Assembly: GCF_002277815.1 (NCBI RefSeq) | Contig: NZ_NKJI01000004.1 | Location: 248,001 to 312,000 of the forward strand | Direction of reading: 5' to 3' | Source of the DNA: Pseudomonas sp. ERMR1:02 | GTDB lineage: Bacteria > Pseudomonadota > Gammaproteobacteria > Pseudomonadales > Pseudomonadaceae | DNA length: 64,000 bases | Shown: in pieces, positions 18,558-28,013 of the stretch | Numbering within the stretch: the stretch's first letter is position 1 | Layout: each line of letters starts with the position of its first letter | Translations under genes and position numbers: made by a program | Notes under the pieces: generated by a model | Database searches by the model: none | What the model saw: the letters and a program-made list of their open reading frames with translations, nothing else | Told to the model about the DNA's origin: nothing

Positions 18558-19227
18558 CCCCAGGCACTCCGTAGCTCGGCGCTGCCGTCGGGTTGAGCGC
18601 GCGAGTCAGGTAGTCCTGCATTTGCGGTCGATACGCCTGCCAGAGCCCGTCAAGCTGACCAATCGGATCTTCCTCAGCCCAATCGACCCTCAAGTCGATG
18701 ATCGGCCAGGTGTAGTCACCCACCACTTTGAGCGCTGCGGAGTGAACAGCTCCAGCCTCACCACCGGCCGCCATGGCCGCGTGCATGGCGGCCAGTAAAC
18801 GATCAGCCAACTGACCCGGCTCGGCTTCGAACGCCGCGACCATGGCCTCAATGACCCGCACGTCGCTGAGCAGATTACCCGCCGCAACACACTGCTCACC
18901 CTTGACCGCGTTATGCACGCCCAACGACTCCTTGCCGCTGAAGAACGCAATACGCCCCGACGCATCGATCACCGTGACCTGCCGATACTGACTCCAGCCA
19001 TTGGACGTAAGGGCCTTGTCCAGTGCCGCATCAGGCTCCAGATGCTGATGCTCCAACAGATCCAGAATCTGCGACCCCAAGGCCGGTAACGTGATGTTCT
19101 GCGTAGAAACCGCACCGACACCCGCCCGCGCCCAAGGGCAACGTGCGCCTACCGCAATACTTGAAGAGCTGATGGCAATACCGAGCTGCCCGGTTTCAGG
19201 GCAGCGCCCGATAATTGAGAACGTCAT
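18550..19227 (-). CDS. DUF1028 family protein (Ntn-hydrolase-like)
   Basis: This 225-residue protein has the DUF1028 pattern: MTFSIIGRCPETGQLGIAI, SSSIAVGARCPWARAGVGAV, STQNITLPALG and DRLLAAMHAAMAAGGEAGAVHSAAL. The family is related to Ntn hydrolases and recurs beside amidases and deacylases. AAGGAG precedes the ATG at 19227. The end overlaps the ArgE start by eight bases, so the two should be translated together. The reaction is unknown; hydrolysis of an amide in the same pathway is an inference. Confidence 0.88.
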   Translation of the reverse strand: MTFSIIGRCPETGQLGIAISSSSIAVGARCPWARAGVGAVSTQNITLPALGSQILDLLEHQHLEPDAALDKALTSNGWSQYRQVTVIDASGRIAFFSGKESLGVHNAVKGEQCVAAGNLLSDVRVIEAMVAAFEAEPGQLADRLLAAMHAAMAAGGEAGAVHSAALKVVGDYTWPIIDLRVDWAEEDPIGQLDGLWQAYRPQMQDYLTRALNPTAAPSYGVPGDE

Positions 19228-19348
19228 GGCTCACTCCTTAGATTTCCTGTGCAGGCGGATTTGTATTCTGTTCATGCACAGGAAAGGGAGAAAGCAGGTT
19301 TTTTGTGGCTTTGGGGTAGGAAAAACTGGGGTGCGCTGATGAGTAAAT

Positions 19349-19381
19349 CAAACGGGCGCCTCGATGGCGCCCGTTTTTTTT
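19349..19381. terminator. rho-independent terminator, probably bidirectional
   Basis: The stem ACGGGCGCC/GGCGCCCGT with loop TCGAT is followed on the plus strand by eight T residues and on the minus strand by TTTGATTT. On the minus strand it closes the PAAR cassette, whose last stop is at 19423. Confidence 0.8.
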
Positions 19382-19422
19382 CAATCTACGACTACGTTGC
19401 CCCAACAATCATCCGAGCTTCC

Positions 19423-19797
19423 TCAGCGCGTAGAAACAAGCATCCAGATCCCTGCACCGTAAAGCAAAATTGAATGGATGCGTATCAGTCGCTTGAGGTG
19501 AGGAGGGATGTTCTGAAGATCGATAAGGTCTACATTACCCCAACGGATATGTGTCGACGGCCACACCACCATGGCTGCGATTTTGTTCATCAGCCAGAAA
19601 CGACCAAACCACCCAAAATTCTTCCAATACGTTTCCCAGAGGTAAAGGTATCGACTGTTAGGCAAGGCCTCTATCATTGCATCCAGATAACGCCGACTCA
19701 GGTAAAAATTGAATGCAAGAAACAGAAAGTCCAGCACGAAAGTGCTGCCCGCTAACCAAAAAGCCGTCCAAGACGACCAAAAGTTTTCGCCCATCAT
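19423..19797 (-). CDS. small membrane protein, candidate immunity protein of the PAAR effector
   Basis: I do not recognise a named family. The 124 residues contain hydrophobic stretches at about 8-34 (SSWTAFWLAGSTFVLDFLFL), a middle aromatic segment (NFGWFGRFWLMNKIAAMVVW) and a C-terminal one (IHSILLYGAGIWMLV), so it should be an inner-membrane protein with two or three helices. Its ATG overlaps the reconstructed PAAR stop in ATGATG, and a terminator follows its own stop. Its base composition is visibly more A+T-rich than neighbouring genes. Position, size and membrane nature fit an immunity protein against a membrane-acting toxin; this is inference. Confidence 0.65.
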   Translation of the reverse strand: MMGENFWSSWTAFWLAGSTFVLDFLFLAFNFYLSRRYLDAMIEALPNSRYLYLWETYWKNFGWFGRFWLMNKIAAMVVWPSTHIRWGNVDLIDLQNIPPHLKRLIRIHSILLYGAGIWMLVSTR

Positions 19798-21201
19798 GGC
19801 AGTGTCGATTCGTACAAATTTCTCCCATTAACTTACCAGCGTCCTCTCCTAAAGACGCGCCTACCCATGCACCACCCCAGTCCCGATAAGAACACAGATA
19901 ACCCCGCCAACCGGTGTGCGCTTTAGTGCCACGCAGGCTGATTCGCTGACAGCTTGTCCAAGCGCTGCGCCGACGGAGCCCCCAAAGACAGATCCGGTAA
20001 ACTTGCCACCCTCTGTAAACCAGACTTTCTCGCAAGCCTCCCCCGACCCACCATTACAAACCTCCTGAATAGCCAGCAACGAAGAAACCGCACCCAGTCC
20101 GATCCCGATGTAACCACCGGTCTGCATGTATTTGGCGGCACGACTGGTGGCATCCACGTGCGTCGCATAACCCGGTATCTGCCCCGGCCCACCGGCTTTG
20201 TCCCAGCGATGCACCAGGCTGCGGCTTGAAATGCCCAGGGCGGTTTTAAGCTTGGGGTGATCGCCCAGGGTCGTTTGGCCACGCAGGCGGGTGGAGTTCA
20301 GCAGTTGGGCATCGAGCTGGCTCAGCAGGTGCTTGCGATACTGGAAAAACTGGGGCGACCTGAGATGACCGTGCTGGCGATAGGTATCCTGATGCAGGCG
20401 TTCCATGGCGAGCAGTGTGTCGCGCATTCGGTTCAGATGTTGTTCCATCATCGCCGCGCTGACACCGAGCCAGGTCGAGGTCTGGCCGGTAAAGCTGGCG
20501 ATTTCCGCCGCGTGGCGATGCATGAACTCGGCCTCATCCGGCGTCAGAGGTTCAAGGGCCGCTTTGACCTGTTGCGCGGCTTGCATCAGTTGGGCTTCCT
20601 GATAAGTGCAGGAGGTGTTTTTCGGATCGCCCAGCACGATCATCGAACCCGCCTTGACGTCGCCAAGACCGGGATTCAGCGCTTGAAACTTGCGCATTAC
20701 CGCCGGATCGCGCGAGCCGAAAAGCGCAGCTTCCAGTGCTTCGCGAGTCATGCTTTCAGGCGCGACATAGAAGCCGGGTTCCTCAGCGAGCGCGCTGCCG
20801 AATACCGGTGATAGTGGATGGCTTGCCGGACCGAAACCGGATTGCCCACTCGCCACCGAACGGCTGCTTACCACCGGCTCGACGGGTGGAGCGGTTCGCC
20901 TGGGCACTGGCGGTGCAGACATTTCGGTGCGGTAACCGGCCGAAAATACCGACGGAATCAATTCCGCTTTGCACGGACAACCGCTACGGCTGTCCAACGT
21001 GCCAGCCACGGCTCTACCGTTGCTGGTCATATACGGAATGCCACCGACAATGGTGTACGTCTTGCCGTCCTTGCCACAGGTGACTCGATCACCCTCATGA
21101 GCACGGGCGACGCCATGCATTATGGCGTGAGTATCGCCATCCAGTACCTTGCCACCGCAGGCAGTCTTGTCATCCTTGCCAATGAAATAGCCTTTGGTCA
21201 T
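19794..21201 (-). pseudogene. PAAR-domain protein, candidate T6SS effector, two one-base frameshifts near the 3' end
   Basis: The N-terminal 90 residues form a PAAR-type tip domain (MTKGYFIGKDDKTACGGKVL; GKDGKTYTIVGGIPYMTSNG; SGCPCKAELIPSVF). A Pro-rich linker and a central region with a LysM-like turn (FQALNPGLGDVKAGSMIVLG) and long helices (about 190-310) follow. The C-terminus is Gly-rich and hydrophobic (GGYIGIGLGAVSSLLAI; GSVFGGSVGAALGQAVS; PVGGVICVLIGTGVG), like glycine-zipper membrane-inserting segments. The frame first stops at 19861. Restoring one G near 19870 and one A near 19819 extends it through AWVGASLGEDAGKLMGE to a TGA overlapping the next gene, 469 residues in all. No VgrG, Hcp or sheath gene is in the window. 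Confidence 0.8.
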
Positions 21202-21695
21202 GGGATTTTCTCTCCCTCGGTAGAGGGCAGAAAATCGTCTGACATCGAGTCACCTTCGTGTACGACGAACAAGCCAATGTCTTGCGGCGTGTTGATGATT
21301 TCGTCGCCGTTGCTGAGACGGCTGCCAACCAGCGCCAGATAACTGTTCCCTTCCCCGGCAGTGGTTACGATCTGCGCCGTTCTGCCATCGGCATAAATGG
21401 CGACATCGCCTTGCTGTGCCGCACGCACTTTCCGGCCACAGTCCAATGTGAACTCCAGCCGCGAGGTCGCATGGTGGATCACCCCGCCGTCGCGGGTTTG
21501 GCTACCTTCGGTTGCAAATCGGTAAATGGCGCGAGGGGGATGAGCTTCAAGGTAAGCACGCTGCTGATCAATGATCGCCCGGGCTTCTTCGTCAAATTGC
21601 GCGAGTTGCGCCTCGGTGAAAGGCGAGTTGTTCAGACTGCGGAAAAACTCAGGGGAGACTTCGTTGGTATACGAGGGGTGCAGAGGTCCATTCAT
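21198..21695 (-). CDS. hypothetical protein upstream of the PAAR gene
   Basis: No named family is recognised. The 165-residue protein has a helical first half (EAQLAQFDEEARAIIDQQRA) and a beta-rich second half (SRLEFTLDCGRKVRAAQQGD; DGRTAQIVTTAGEGNSYLAL; SRLSNGDEIINTPQDIG) with PAAR-like short turns. Its stop overlaps the PAAR start in ATGA. A role as adaptor or chaperone that loads the PAAR protein is possible but unproved. The ATG at 21695 (MNGPLHPSYTNEV) is chosen over upstream frames with no coding character. Confidence 0.7.
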   Translation of the reverse strand: MNGPLHPSYTNEVSPEFFRSLNNSPFTEAQLAQFDEEARAIIDQQRAYLEAHPPRAIYRFATEGSQTRDGGVIHHATSRLEFTLDCGRKVRAAQQGDVAIYADGRTAQIVTTAGEGNSYLALVGSRLSNGDEIINTPQDIGLFVVHEGDSMSDDFLPSTEGEKIP

Positions 21696-22003
21696 TTGCA
21701 GATTCCTTATCGTTGTCGGCTTGAGAGTTTCCCTTCGGCCTCGGCAGGAACACTGTGCCGGACGAACATAGGGGCGACGACAATAAGACGGCTTGGCGCT
21801 TACAGGCTGCAAGCCCGGTGGCACGGCCGTCAGGAGCGATTAGGAAATTTCTGCAAAGTAACGAAGCCGATTCCTACATAACAGTCTGGTCGACAAGCCG
21901 AAATGCCTCGGGACCATAGATCCTTTTCCTGCGGCGCTCAGGAATGCAAAAGGGACATCCTTTAGCCAATTTCTACTCAAGGCCAAAGGATGTCCCCATT
22001 TCC
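21696..22003. other. gene-free stretch with a terminator-like hairpin
   Basis: No gene is visible in these 308 bases. The left part is the leader and promoter region of the PAAR cassette, in which no clear -35/-10 pair can be picked. The right part holds the hairpin listed at 21952-21996. Confidence 0.5.
21952..21996 (-). terminator. terminator-like hairpin after the DUF6124 gene
   Basis: GGGACATCCTTTAGCC (21952-21967) and GGCCAAAGGATGTCCC (21981-21996) are inverted with one mismatch. On the minus strand the stem is followed by TTTTGC. It lies eight bases beyond the DUF6124 stop. Confidence 0.6.
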
Positions 22004-22366
22004 CTACTCAGGCGGATCAATCTGATCCAGCACCCGGTTCGCGGTGATCTCCGCCAGCATCACGCTGTTGGAAATCCCCAACAGCGCATTACGCGATCCA
22101 CCGTCCAGGTGATCCACCAACTGATGAACCATCACATCCACCGAGGCCAGCGTCTCGACCAGATAAACCACCAGGGTTTCCGTCGTGGCTTCAGGGTCCA
22201 CGGAAAACAGTGTGCTGGGTGAGCGCGGGGTGGCTTTGATGTCGGCAGTCGAGGGGAAGTGGAAGTCAAGGGCACGTTCGGCGGCCTCGTTGAGCTTGTT
22301 TGAATCGGGGCTTTCGTACGGGGATGCCGGATCGGTGTCCGGCGGGTTTGGTGAAGGCTTTTTCAT
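22004..22366 (-). CDS. DUF6124 family protein
   Basis: This 120-residue protein has the pattern seen repeatedly in fluorescent Pseudomonas: a Pro-rich start (MKKPSPNPPDTDPASPYESP), the block KLNEAAERALDFHF and a helical C-terminus (VYLVETLASVDVMVHQLVDH; NALLGISNSVMLAEITANRV). The ATG at 22366 was chosen because the family starts MxKPxPNPP. It has no signal peptide or membrane segment. Function is unknown. Confidence 0.8.
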   Translation of the reverse strand: MKKPSPNPPDTDPASPYESPDSNKLNEAAERALDFHFPSTADIKATPRSPSTLFSVDPEATTETLVVYLVETLASVDVMVHQLVDHLDGGSRNALLGISNSVMLAEITANRVLDQIDPPE

Positions 22367-22756
22367 ACTTCGTACTCTAAGTGGTGCCGTCACCGAATCG
22401 CTGCTAAACGAAGGGTGGCAGCTGTGCGCAGGTTAGCAGACCGGGAGTACGAAACCGGCGCGCCCGAGGGCGCCCTGCACACAGCTACCATGAAGTGCAG
22501 GCATGAAATGACCTGACTGTCTGGATGCAAATGCGCTCGTAATACCACGGGCTGCTAAACCCGATCACTGATGGGCAGTGACGCGAATCAAGTTACCCAG
22601 CGGCTCCAAGGCGCACAAGCCGGCGGATTCTGGCGTAACGGTAGGCAACGGCGCAAGGTTGCGTGGCTTTCAGGAAGTAATTTCGATGACGCTTAAACGT
22701 GATCTCCTCATCAGCGTTTAACGAGCTGACGCGTGCCTCCTACAAAGATGAACATC
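22367..22756. other. gene-free stretch upstream of DUF6124
   Basis: These 390 bases have no credible open frame on either strand. The part next to 22366 must contain the DUF6124 promoter. A small stem, GCAAC-GGCGCAA-GGTTGC near 22648-22665, is the only local structure I can point to. An unannotated small RNA or a 5' leader is possible but unsupported. Confidence 0.4.
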
Positions 22757-22858
22757 TGTAGGAGCGAGCTCTGCTCGCGATGAACCCGAGAACGCCGAGG
22801 GGTGTCAGGTTTCCAGCGTGATCGTTGACGTCCATCGCGAGCAGAGCTCGCTCCTACA
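22757..22858. repeat. REPIN, family C variant
   Basis: Arms TGTAGGAGCGAGCTCTGCTC (from 22757) and GAGCAGAGCTCGCTCCTACA (to 22858) are inverted, with CTCTGC in place of the usual CTTGC/CCTGC. The right side of the loop reads ATCGTTGACGTCCATCGCGA, the complement of the family C loop sequence. Confidence 0.86.
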
Positions 22859-22859
22859 T

Positions 22860-25374
22860 TCATTTGCGCGGTTTGATGCGTGCCGTGGCCTCGGCCACCA
22901 AGGGGTCGTCCGGCCAATAGTGTTTCGGATAGCGACCTTTCAGGTCTTTTTTCACCTCGGCGTAGGTGCTGCGCCAGAAGTTCGCCAGATCCTGGGTCAC
23001 CTGCACCGGTCGCCGCGCTGGGGACAACAGATGCAGCTTCACCACTTGGCGGCCACCCGCGATGCGCGGGGTTTCTGCCAGGCCAAACAGTTCTTGCAAA
23101 CGCACCGCCAGAATCGGCGGCTGCTCGCTGTAGTCCAGACGAATCGACGAACCTGAAGGCACGCTCAAATGATGCGGCGCCTGCTCGTCTAGCCGTTGCG
23201 GCAGCGGCCATGGCAGCTGGTTGTGGACGATGCTGGACAGATCCAGATTGGCGAAATGACTGAGCCGCGAGACTTTGCCCAGGTACGGCATCAACCAGTG
23301 CTCGAGGCTTTTAAGCAGTGCGGCGTCGCTGACATCCGGCCATTCGCTTTCGCCTTTGCCGCCAAGATCCAGCTGACGCAGCAACGCGACCCGCGCTTGC
23401 CACTGACGCAGTTCCGGCGTCCATGGCAACAACTCCAGGCCTTTGCGCCGCACCAGGCTCACCAGCGCCTGACTGCGGGCGGTTTCGTCGAGGCCGGTCA
23501 ATGGTTCACGACTGAGGATCAGCTCACCGACCTTGCGCTGGCGCTCGGCGCGCAACACGCCTTCGCGCTCGTCCCAGTCCAGTTGATCGACGCAACGCAC
23601 CTGTTCAGCCAGCACCGAGTCAAACAACGCCGGATCGAAATCCGCCGCCAGATAAATCCGTTCTTCACGCTGGCCCTGACGGCTGCCAAGATCGGCGATC
23701 ACCAGCCACGGCTGTTTCATCAGGCTGTCGGCTTCGGCGAACAACGCGGCACGCCCGTTGGCCAAGCGATACTCCGCGCCGCCGGCTCGGCGCTGCTGGG
23801 CGACGCGATCCGGATAGGCCAGCGCCAGCAACGCGCCGAGCCAGCGCGGATGATCGGGATCGCTGACCGGCTCCGATGCCTTGCCGCGCAGATAACCACG
23901 ATACTGCCGCGCCAGTTGCCGGGCCCGTTGCACCCCGCCCTGGGCGCCCCGAGCGGCCCGTTCTTCGCCGGACAACAACACCAGCCGGCTGTGCAGATCC
24001 GCCCCGGCACCACGCAAGATATCGCGCTCGCCAAGCAGCGCCGCGACATCGCAAGCCATGTCCGCCAGCCCCAACGCCTGTCCGCGTAACAGCAAATGGG
24101 CGATGCGTGGATGGGCCGGCAATTCGGCCATGGCCTGACCGTGACGGGTCAGCGCCTCGCCTTCCAATGCGCCCAGGCGTTCGAGCAGATCCTGCGCCTG
24201 TGCATAGGCCGCGGCCGGTGGCACATCGAGCCAGACCAATTGCCCGGTACCACGCCCCAGCGGCCGAGTTGCAAGGCCAGCCCGGCGAGGTCGGCAGAGA
24301 GAATTTCCGCACTGCCGTAGGCCGCCAGTTGTTCGTGCTGATCCTGCGACCACAAGCGATAACACACGCCCGGCTCCAGGCGCCCGGCCCGGCCCGCGCG
24401 TTGCGTAGCGCTGGCCTTGGAAATCCGTTGGGTGTCGAGGCGGGTCATGCCGCTGCCAGGATCGAAACGCGGTACCCGCGCCAGCCCGGCATCGATCACC
24501 ACCCGCACGCCGTCGATGGTCAGGCTGGTCTCGGCGATGTTGGTGGCCAGCACCACTTTACGTTTGCCTGCCGGTGCCGGATCAATCGCCGCACGTTGCG
24601 CATTCAGGTCCAGTTCACCGTGCAACGGGCAGAGCAATACTTGAGGGTTGTCGCCCAACGCATCGGCCAATTGTTGATGGACACGACGGATTTCCGCCTG
24701 CCCCGGCAGGAACACCAGTACGCTGCCGGTTTCATCGTTCAGGGCTTCGAGGATGGTCTGCACCAGCCGTGGCTCGATGAATTCACCGGATTGAAACGGA
24801 CGGCCCCAGCGCATCGCCACCGGGTACATGCGGCCTTCACTGCGCAGGATCGGCGCATCGTCGAGCAACCCGGCCAGACGCTCGCCTTCGAGGGTGGCCG
24901 ACATCAACAGGATTTTCAGCGGCTGATCGTCACGGAACAGTTCCCGGCCATTCAAGCTCAGGGCCAGCGCCAGATCAGCGTCGAGGCTGCGTTCATGGAA
25001 TTCGTCGAATATCAGCAGCCCCACGCCTTCCAGCGCCGGGTCATCCTGCAAACGCCGGGTGAGGATGCCTTCGGTGACCACTTCGATACGGGTGTTGGGG
25101 CCGACCTTGCTGTCGAGCCGAATGCGATAGCCCACGGTTTCGCCTACCCTCTCACCCAGTTCACTGGCCAGACGCTCCGCCGCCGCCCGCGCCGCCAAGC
25201 GGCGCGGTTCGAGCATAAGGATGGTCTGCCGGCCAGCCACGGCTCATCGAGCAAGGCCAGGGGCACGCGGGTGGTTTTACCGGCGCCGGGCGGTGCTTCG
25301 AGCACAGCTTCGTGGCGTGTAGCGAGGGCTTCACGCAGGGCGGGTAAAACTTCATCGATTGGCAAAGAATTCAT
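22860..25374 (-). pseudogene. hrpB: ATP-dependent helicase HrpB, two one-base frameshifts
   Basis: HrpB is a DEAH-type RNA helicase of about 840 residues. The N-terminus ([20 protein letters not shown]) carries motif [13 protein letters not shown], and the next frame shows [18 protein letters not shown], motif II LLIFDEFHERSLDADL, LMSATLEG and ISKASATQRAGRAGRLEPGVCYRL. The third frame gives GQLVWLDVPPAAAYAQAQDL and the HrpB C-terminal domain (HYWPDDPLVAEATARIKPR). Single bases are missing near 25226-25233 and 24243-24246. Restored length is 838 residues, normal for the family. The start at 25374 is the only ATG giving the standard N-terminus. Confidence 0.9.
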
Positions 25375-25483
25375 GCTGGCTCCCAAACAGAGGGCCGAGT
25401 ATAACGGCGAACTGCCCGGTGTTCGTTGCGGTCCTAATTCATATCGACGACGTTTCGTTTTGAGATTACTCAGGAGATTTCAT

Positions 25484-25903
25484 ATGCGTATTCCCTTTCG
25501 CCTGATTGGCGGTGTATTGGTCGCGACCCTGCTGACCCAAGTGACCGCTTGCGGCTCGATTTTCTACCCGGATCGTCGTGGCCAGATCGACGGCAAGATC
25601 GACCCGGCGATTGCCGTACTCGATGCCGTGGGCCTGCTGTTCTACATCATCCCCGGCCTGATCGCGTTTGCCGTGGACTTCGCCACCGGCGCGATTTACT
25701 TCGAACCGGGCAAGACTGCCCAGGTCGCCCCGGAAAAACTCAAGCAAGCCATCGGTGCCGACGGCAAGGTCGATAACCTCAAGTTGCAGACTATTCTGGA
25801 GCGTGAACTGGGCCGCAGCTTGCCGCTGGATGATCCACGTTTGATCCAGCACAAGGGCAGCACGCAGCAACTGGCAATGTTCGGCCTACAACCTGCCGCT
25901 TAA
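25484..25903 (+). CDS. small lipoprotein of unknown function
   Basis: The 139-residue product begins MRIPFRLIGGVLVATLLTQVTACGSIFY, a lipoprotein signal with lipobox VTAC. It then has a hydrophobic segment (AVLDAVGLLFYIIPGLIAFAVDF) and a short helical tail (PEKLKQAIGADGKVDNLKLQ). AGGAGA precedes the ATG at 25484. It resembles the YceK-type small lipoproteins in layout only. It lies 29 bases before fieF on the same strand. Nothing in it suggests an enzyme. Confidence 0.75.
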   Translation: MRIPFRLIGGVLVATLLTQVTACGSIFYPDRRGQIDGKIDPAIAVLDAVGLLFYIIPGLIAFAVDFATGAIYFEPGKTAQVAPEKLKQAIGADGKVDNLKLQTILERELGRSLPLDDPRLIQHKGSTQQLAMFGLQPAA

Positions 25904-25932
25904 GCGGTGCATTTGAAGGAATAGCCGCACTC

Positions 25933-26837
25933 ATGAATTCCAGCTCCGAACACGCCCGCCTGCTGCGGCTGGCAACCCGTGCCTCGGTGGCGGTGGCCTG
26001 CACACTGATCATCGCCAAAGCCATCGCCTGGTGGCTGAGCGGTTCGGTGAGCATGCTCGCCGGGCTCACCGACTCGGCACTTGACGGCGTCACTTCGCTG
26101 CTCAATCTGCTGGCCGTTCACTACGCCCTGCGCCCCGCCGATGATGACCATCGCTACGGCCATGGCAAGGCCGAATCGCTGGCCGGCATGGCGCAGGCGC
26201 TGTTCATCGGCGGCAGCGCGGTACTGATTGCTTGCAGGCATTCCATCGGCTCAAGCATCCGGAACCAGTGGGCGCGCCGTGGATCAGCATCGGGGTGATT
26301 GTGTTCTCGCTGGGTTTGACCCTGGCATTGCTGATGTTGCAGCATCGGGTGGTCAAGGCCACTGGCTCCAACGCGGTGCGCGCCGATTCACTGCATTACC
26401 GCTCGGACATGTTGCTCAACGGCAGCATCCTGTTGGCGCTGGTGCTGGCCGGTTTTGGCTGGCCTCAGGTTGATGCCTGGTTTGGCCTGGGGATCGCCGC
26501 GTACATCCTCTGGAGTGCGGTACAGATCGCTCGGGAAAGCTTCACGGTGTTGATGGATGAGGAACTGCCGCCGGATGTCAGCCAGCACATGCTGGAACTG
26601 GCTTGCAGCGTGCCGGGGGTGCTAGGCGCGCACGACCTGCGCACGCGGATTTCCGGCAACCAGTGGTTTGTGCAGTTGCATCTGGAATTGCCGGGGGAGC
26701 TGACCTTGTCAGTCGCCCATGGCATCAGCGATCAGGCCGTCGACGCGATTCATGCGGCCTACCCGCGGGCCGAAGTGCTGGTGCACGCCGACCCGCAGGA
26801 AGTGGTGAAAGCCACCAAGGCTCAGAAGCTCACTTGA
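25933..26837 (+). pseudogene. fieF: cation diffusion facilitator (FieF-type Fe/Zn efflux), one-base frameshift
   Basis: The first half (ATRASVAVACTLIIAKAIAWWLSG; MLAGLTDSALDGVTSLLNLL) contains the DxxxD metal site of CDF helix 2, followed by HRYGHGKAESLAGM. The second half has SDMLLNGSILLALVLAG (helix 5 site) and the cytoplasmic domain (GVLGAHDLRTRISGNQWFVQ). One base is missing near 26229-26234, between GGSAVLIA and LQAFHRLKHP. Restored length is 301 residues. It exports divalent metal from the cytoplasm using the proton gradient. The 3' end overlaps the convergent DUF6515-like gene by 16 bases. Confidence 0.88.
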
Positions 26838-27890
26838 TACCCGCGACTGCCCAGGCAATTGCCCTGTGCCTGGCGGTAGGCTTGCACCACTGACGGGTCT
26901 GGTTGATAGGTCGCGGTTCGCGGATTGAAGCCACTCTGCTGCACCGCGTATTGATAGCACTCGTAACCATCCCGATTGACCTGCTCCGGCGACTGCCCGT
27001 TGGCTGGATATGCCGTCACGTCATAACCGCTGCTGGCCGGTTGCGGCTGTTGCGGCTGCACGCTGCCAATGGGTGGCTCGACCACGACGTAATCCTGGGT
27101 GCTCTCTTGATAGGCGTAGTACGAACCGGCCGCAAGGAACAGCACCGCCCCTCCGATCAAGACCTGCTCGGCGTAGTCCGGCAAATAGCTGACCCGAATC
27201 CCGCGCGGCGGTTCTACAACCACATAACGCGGCCCCAATGGACGATACCAGTAACCGCCGGAATAGAAGTAATCCATGCCACGGTAAGGCACGCGGTAGT
27301 CACGGTCCGGGAAACGGTCGATCACCTGACCAGGCCGATACTGCGGCCCCGGCCCCAACCGTTACCGTGCCCAGGCTCCCGATTGTCATGGGACGGTGAG
27401 CCTATATAGCCGTTCCAGTGCTGATTGTTATCATTGCGCCGCGGCTGGTCCTGGTAGTAACCACGCTGTGGTTGCTGGGTCTGGCGCACGGCGTCGGGGC
27501 GCGGCTGGATCGGCAGGTCATTGGCCGGCAATTGCGGCGATGGTGGTGGCGATCGAACGGGATTGTTGAAGTCGGGCTGCGGTCGATTCTGCCACTGGCC
27601 ATTGTTCTGATGCTGGCCGTTGTGTTCGAACTGGCGGCTGTTATCGCCTCGAATGACATCGTTGTTGTGCGGACGCGGTTGGTTCTGTTGCTGGTCATTC
27701 TGTTGCTGACCATTCTGCTGCTGACGTGGCTGATTGTTGCCACCATGGCCCTGATTATTGCCCTGATGTTCACCCTCCCCGCGCTGCCGCCATCGGGACG
27801 CCGGCTCTGTGGGTCATCGGCCAGAGAGTGCGCAGTGACACTGATACACAACAAACCAACACCGGCTAAACGCCAGATGCGCGACTTCAT
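26822..27890 (-). pseudogene. DUF6515-like exported protein with Gln/Asn-rich region, two one-base frameshifts
   Basis: A signal peptide (MKSRIWRLAGVGLLCISVTAHSLA) is followed, after a missing base near 27777-27780, by a low-complexity stretch of about 100 residues rich in Gln, Asn, His and Pro (NQGHGGNNQPRQQQNGQQQN). After a second missing base near 27353-27356 comes an ordered domain (FPDRDYRVPYRGMDYFYSGG; YWYRPLGPRYVVVEPPRGIR; VLFLAAGSYYAYQ) and a Tyr/Gln-rich end with two Cys. Restored length is 356 residues. GAGG precedes the ATG at 27890. Function is unknown; a cell-surface or periplasmic location is likely. Confidence 0.78.
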
Positions 27891-28013
27891 GCTTTTCCTC
27901 ACTGCGGGTTAGGGCCTGTACGTAAGACTGGGAAAGCTCAGGCCGGTTCTGCAACAGGTTAGCAGTCGCGCAACTTATTTATTGAGGGCGGGTGCCAAAT
28001 TTCGGACAAGAAA

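Noticed and set aside
12820..21695. A mobile island with ends
   Set aside because: No integrase, transposase, tRNA or direct repeats bracket the region, so transfer is only hinted at by composition and gene content.
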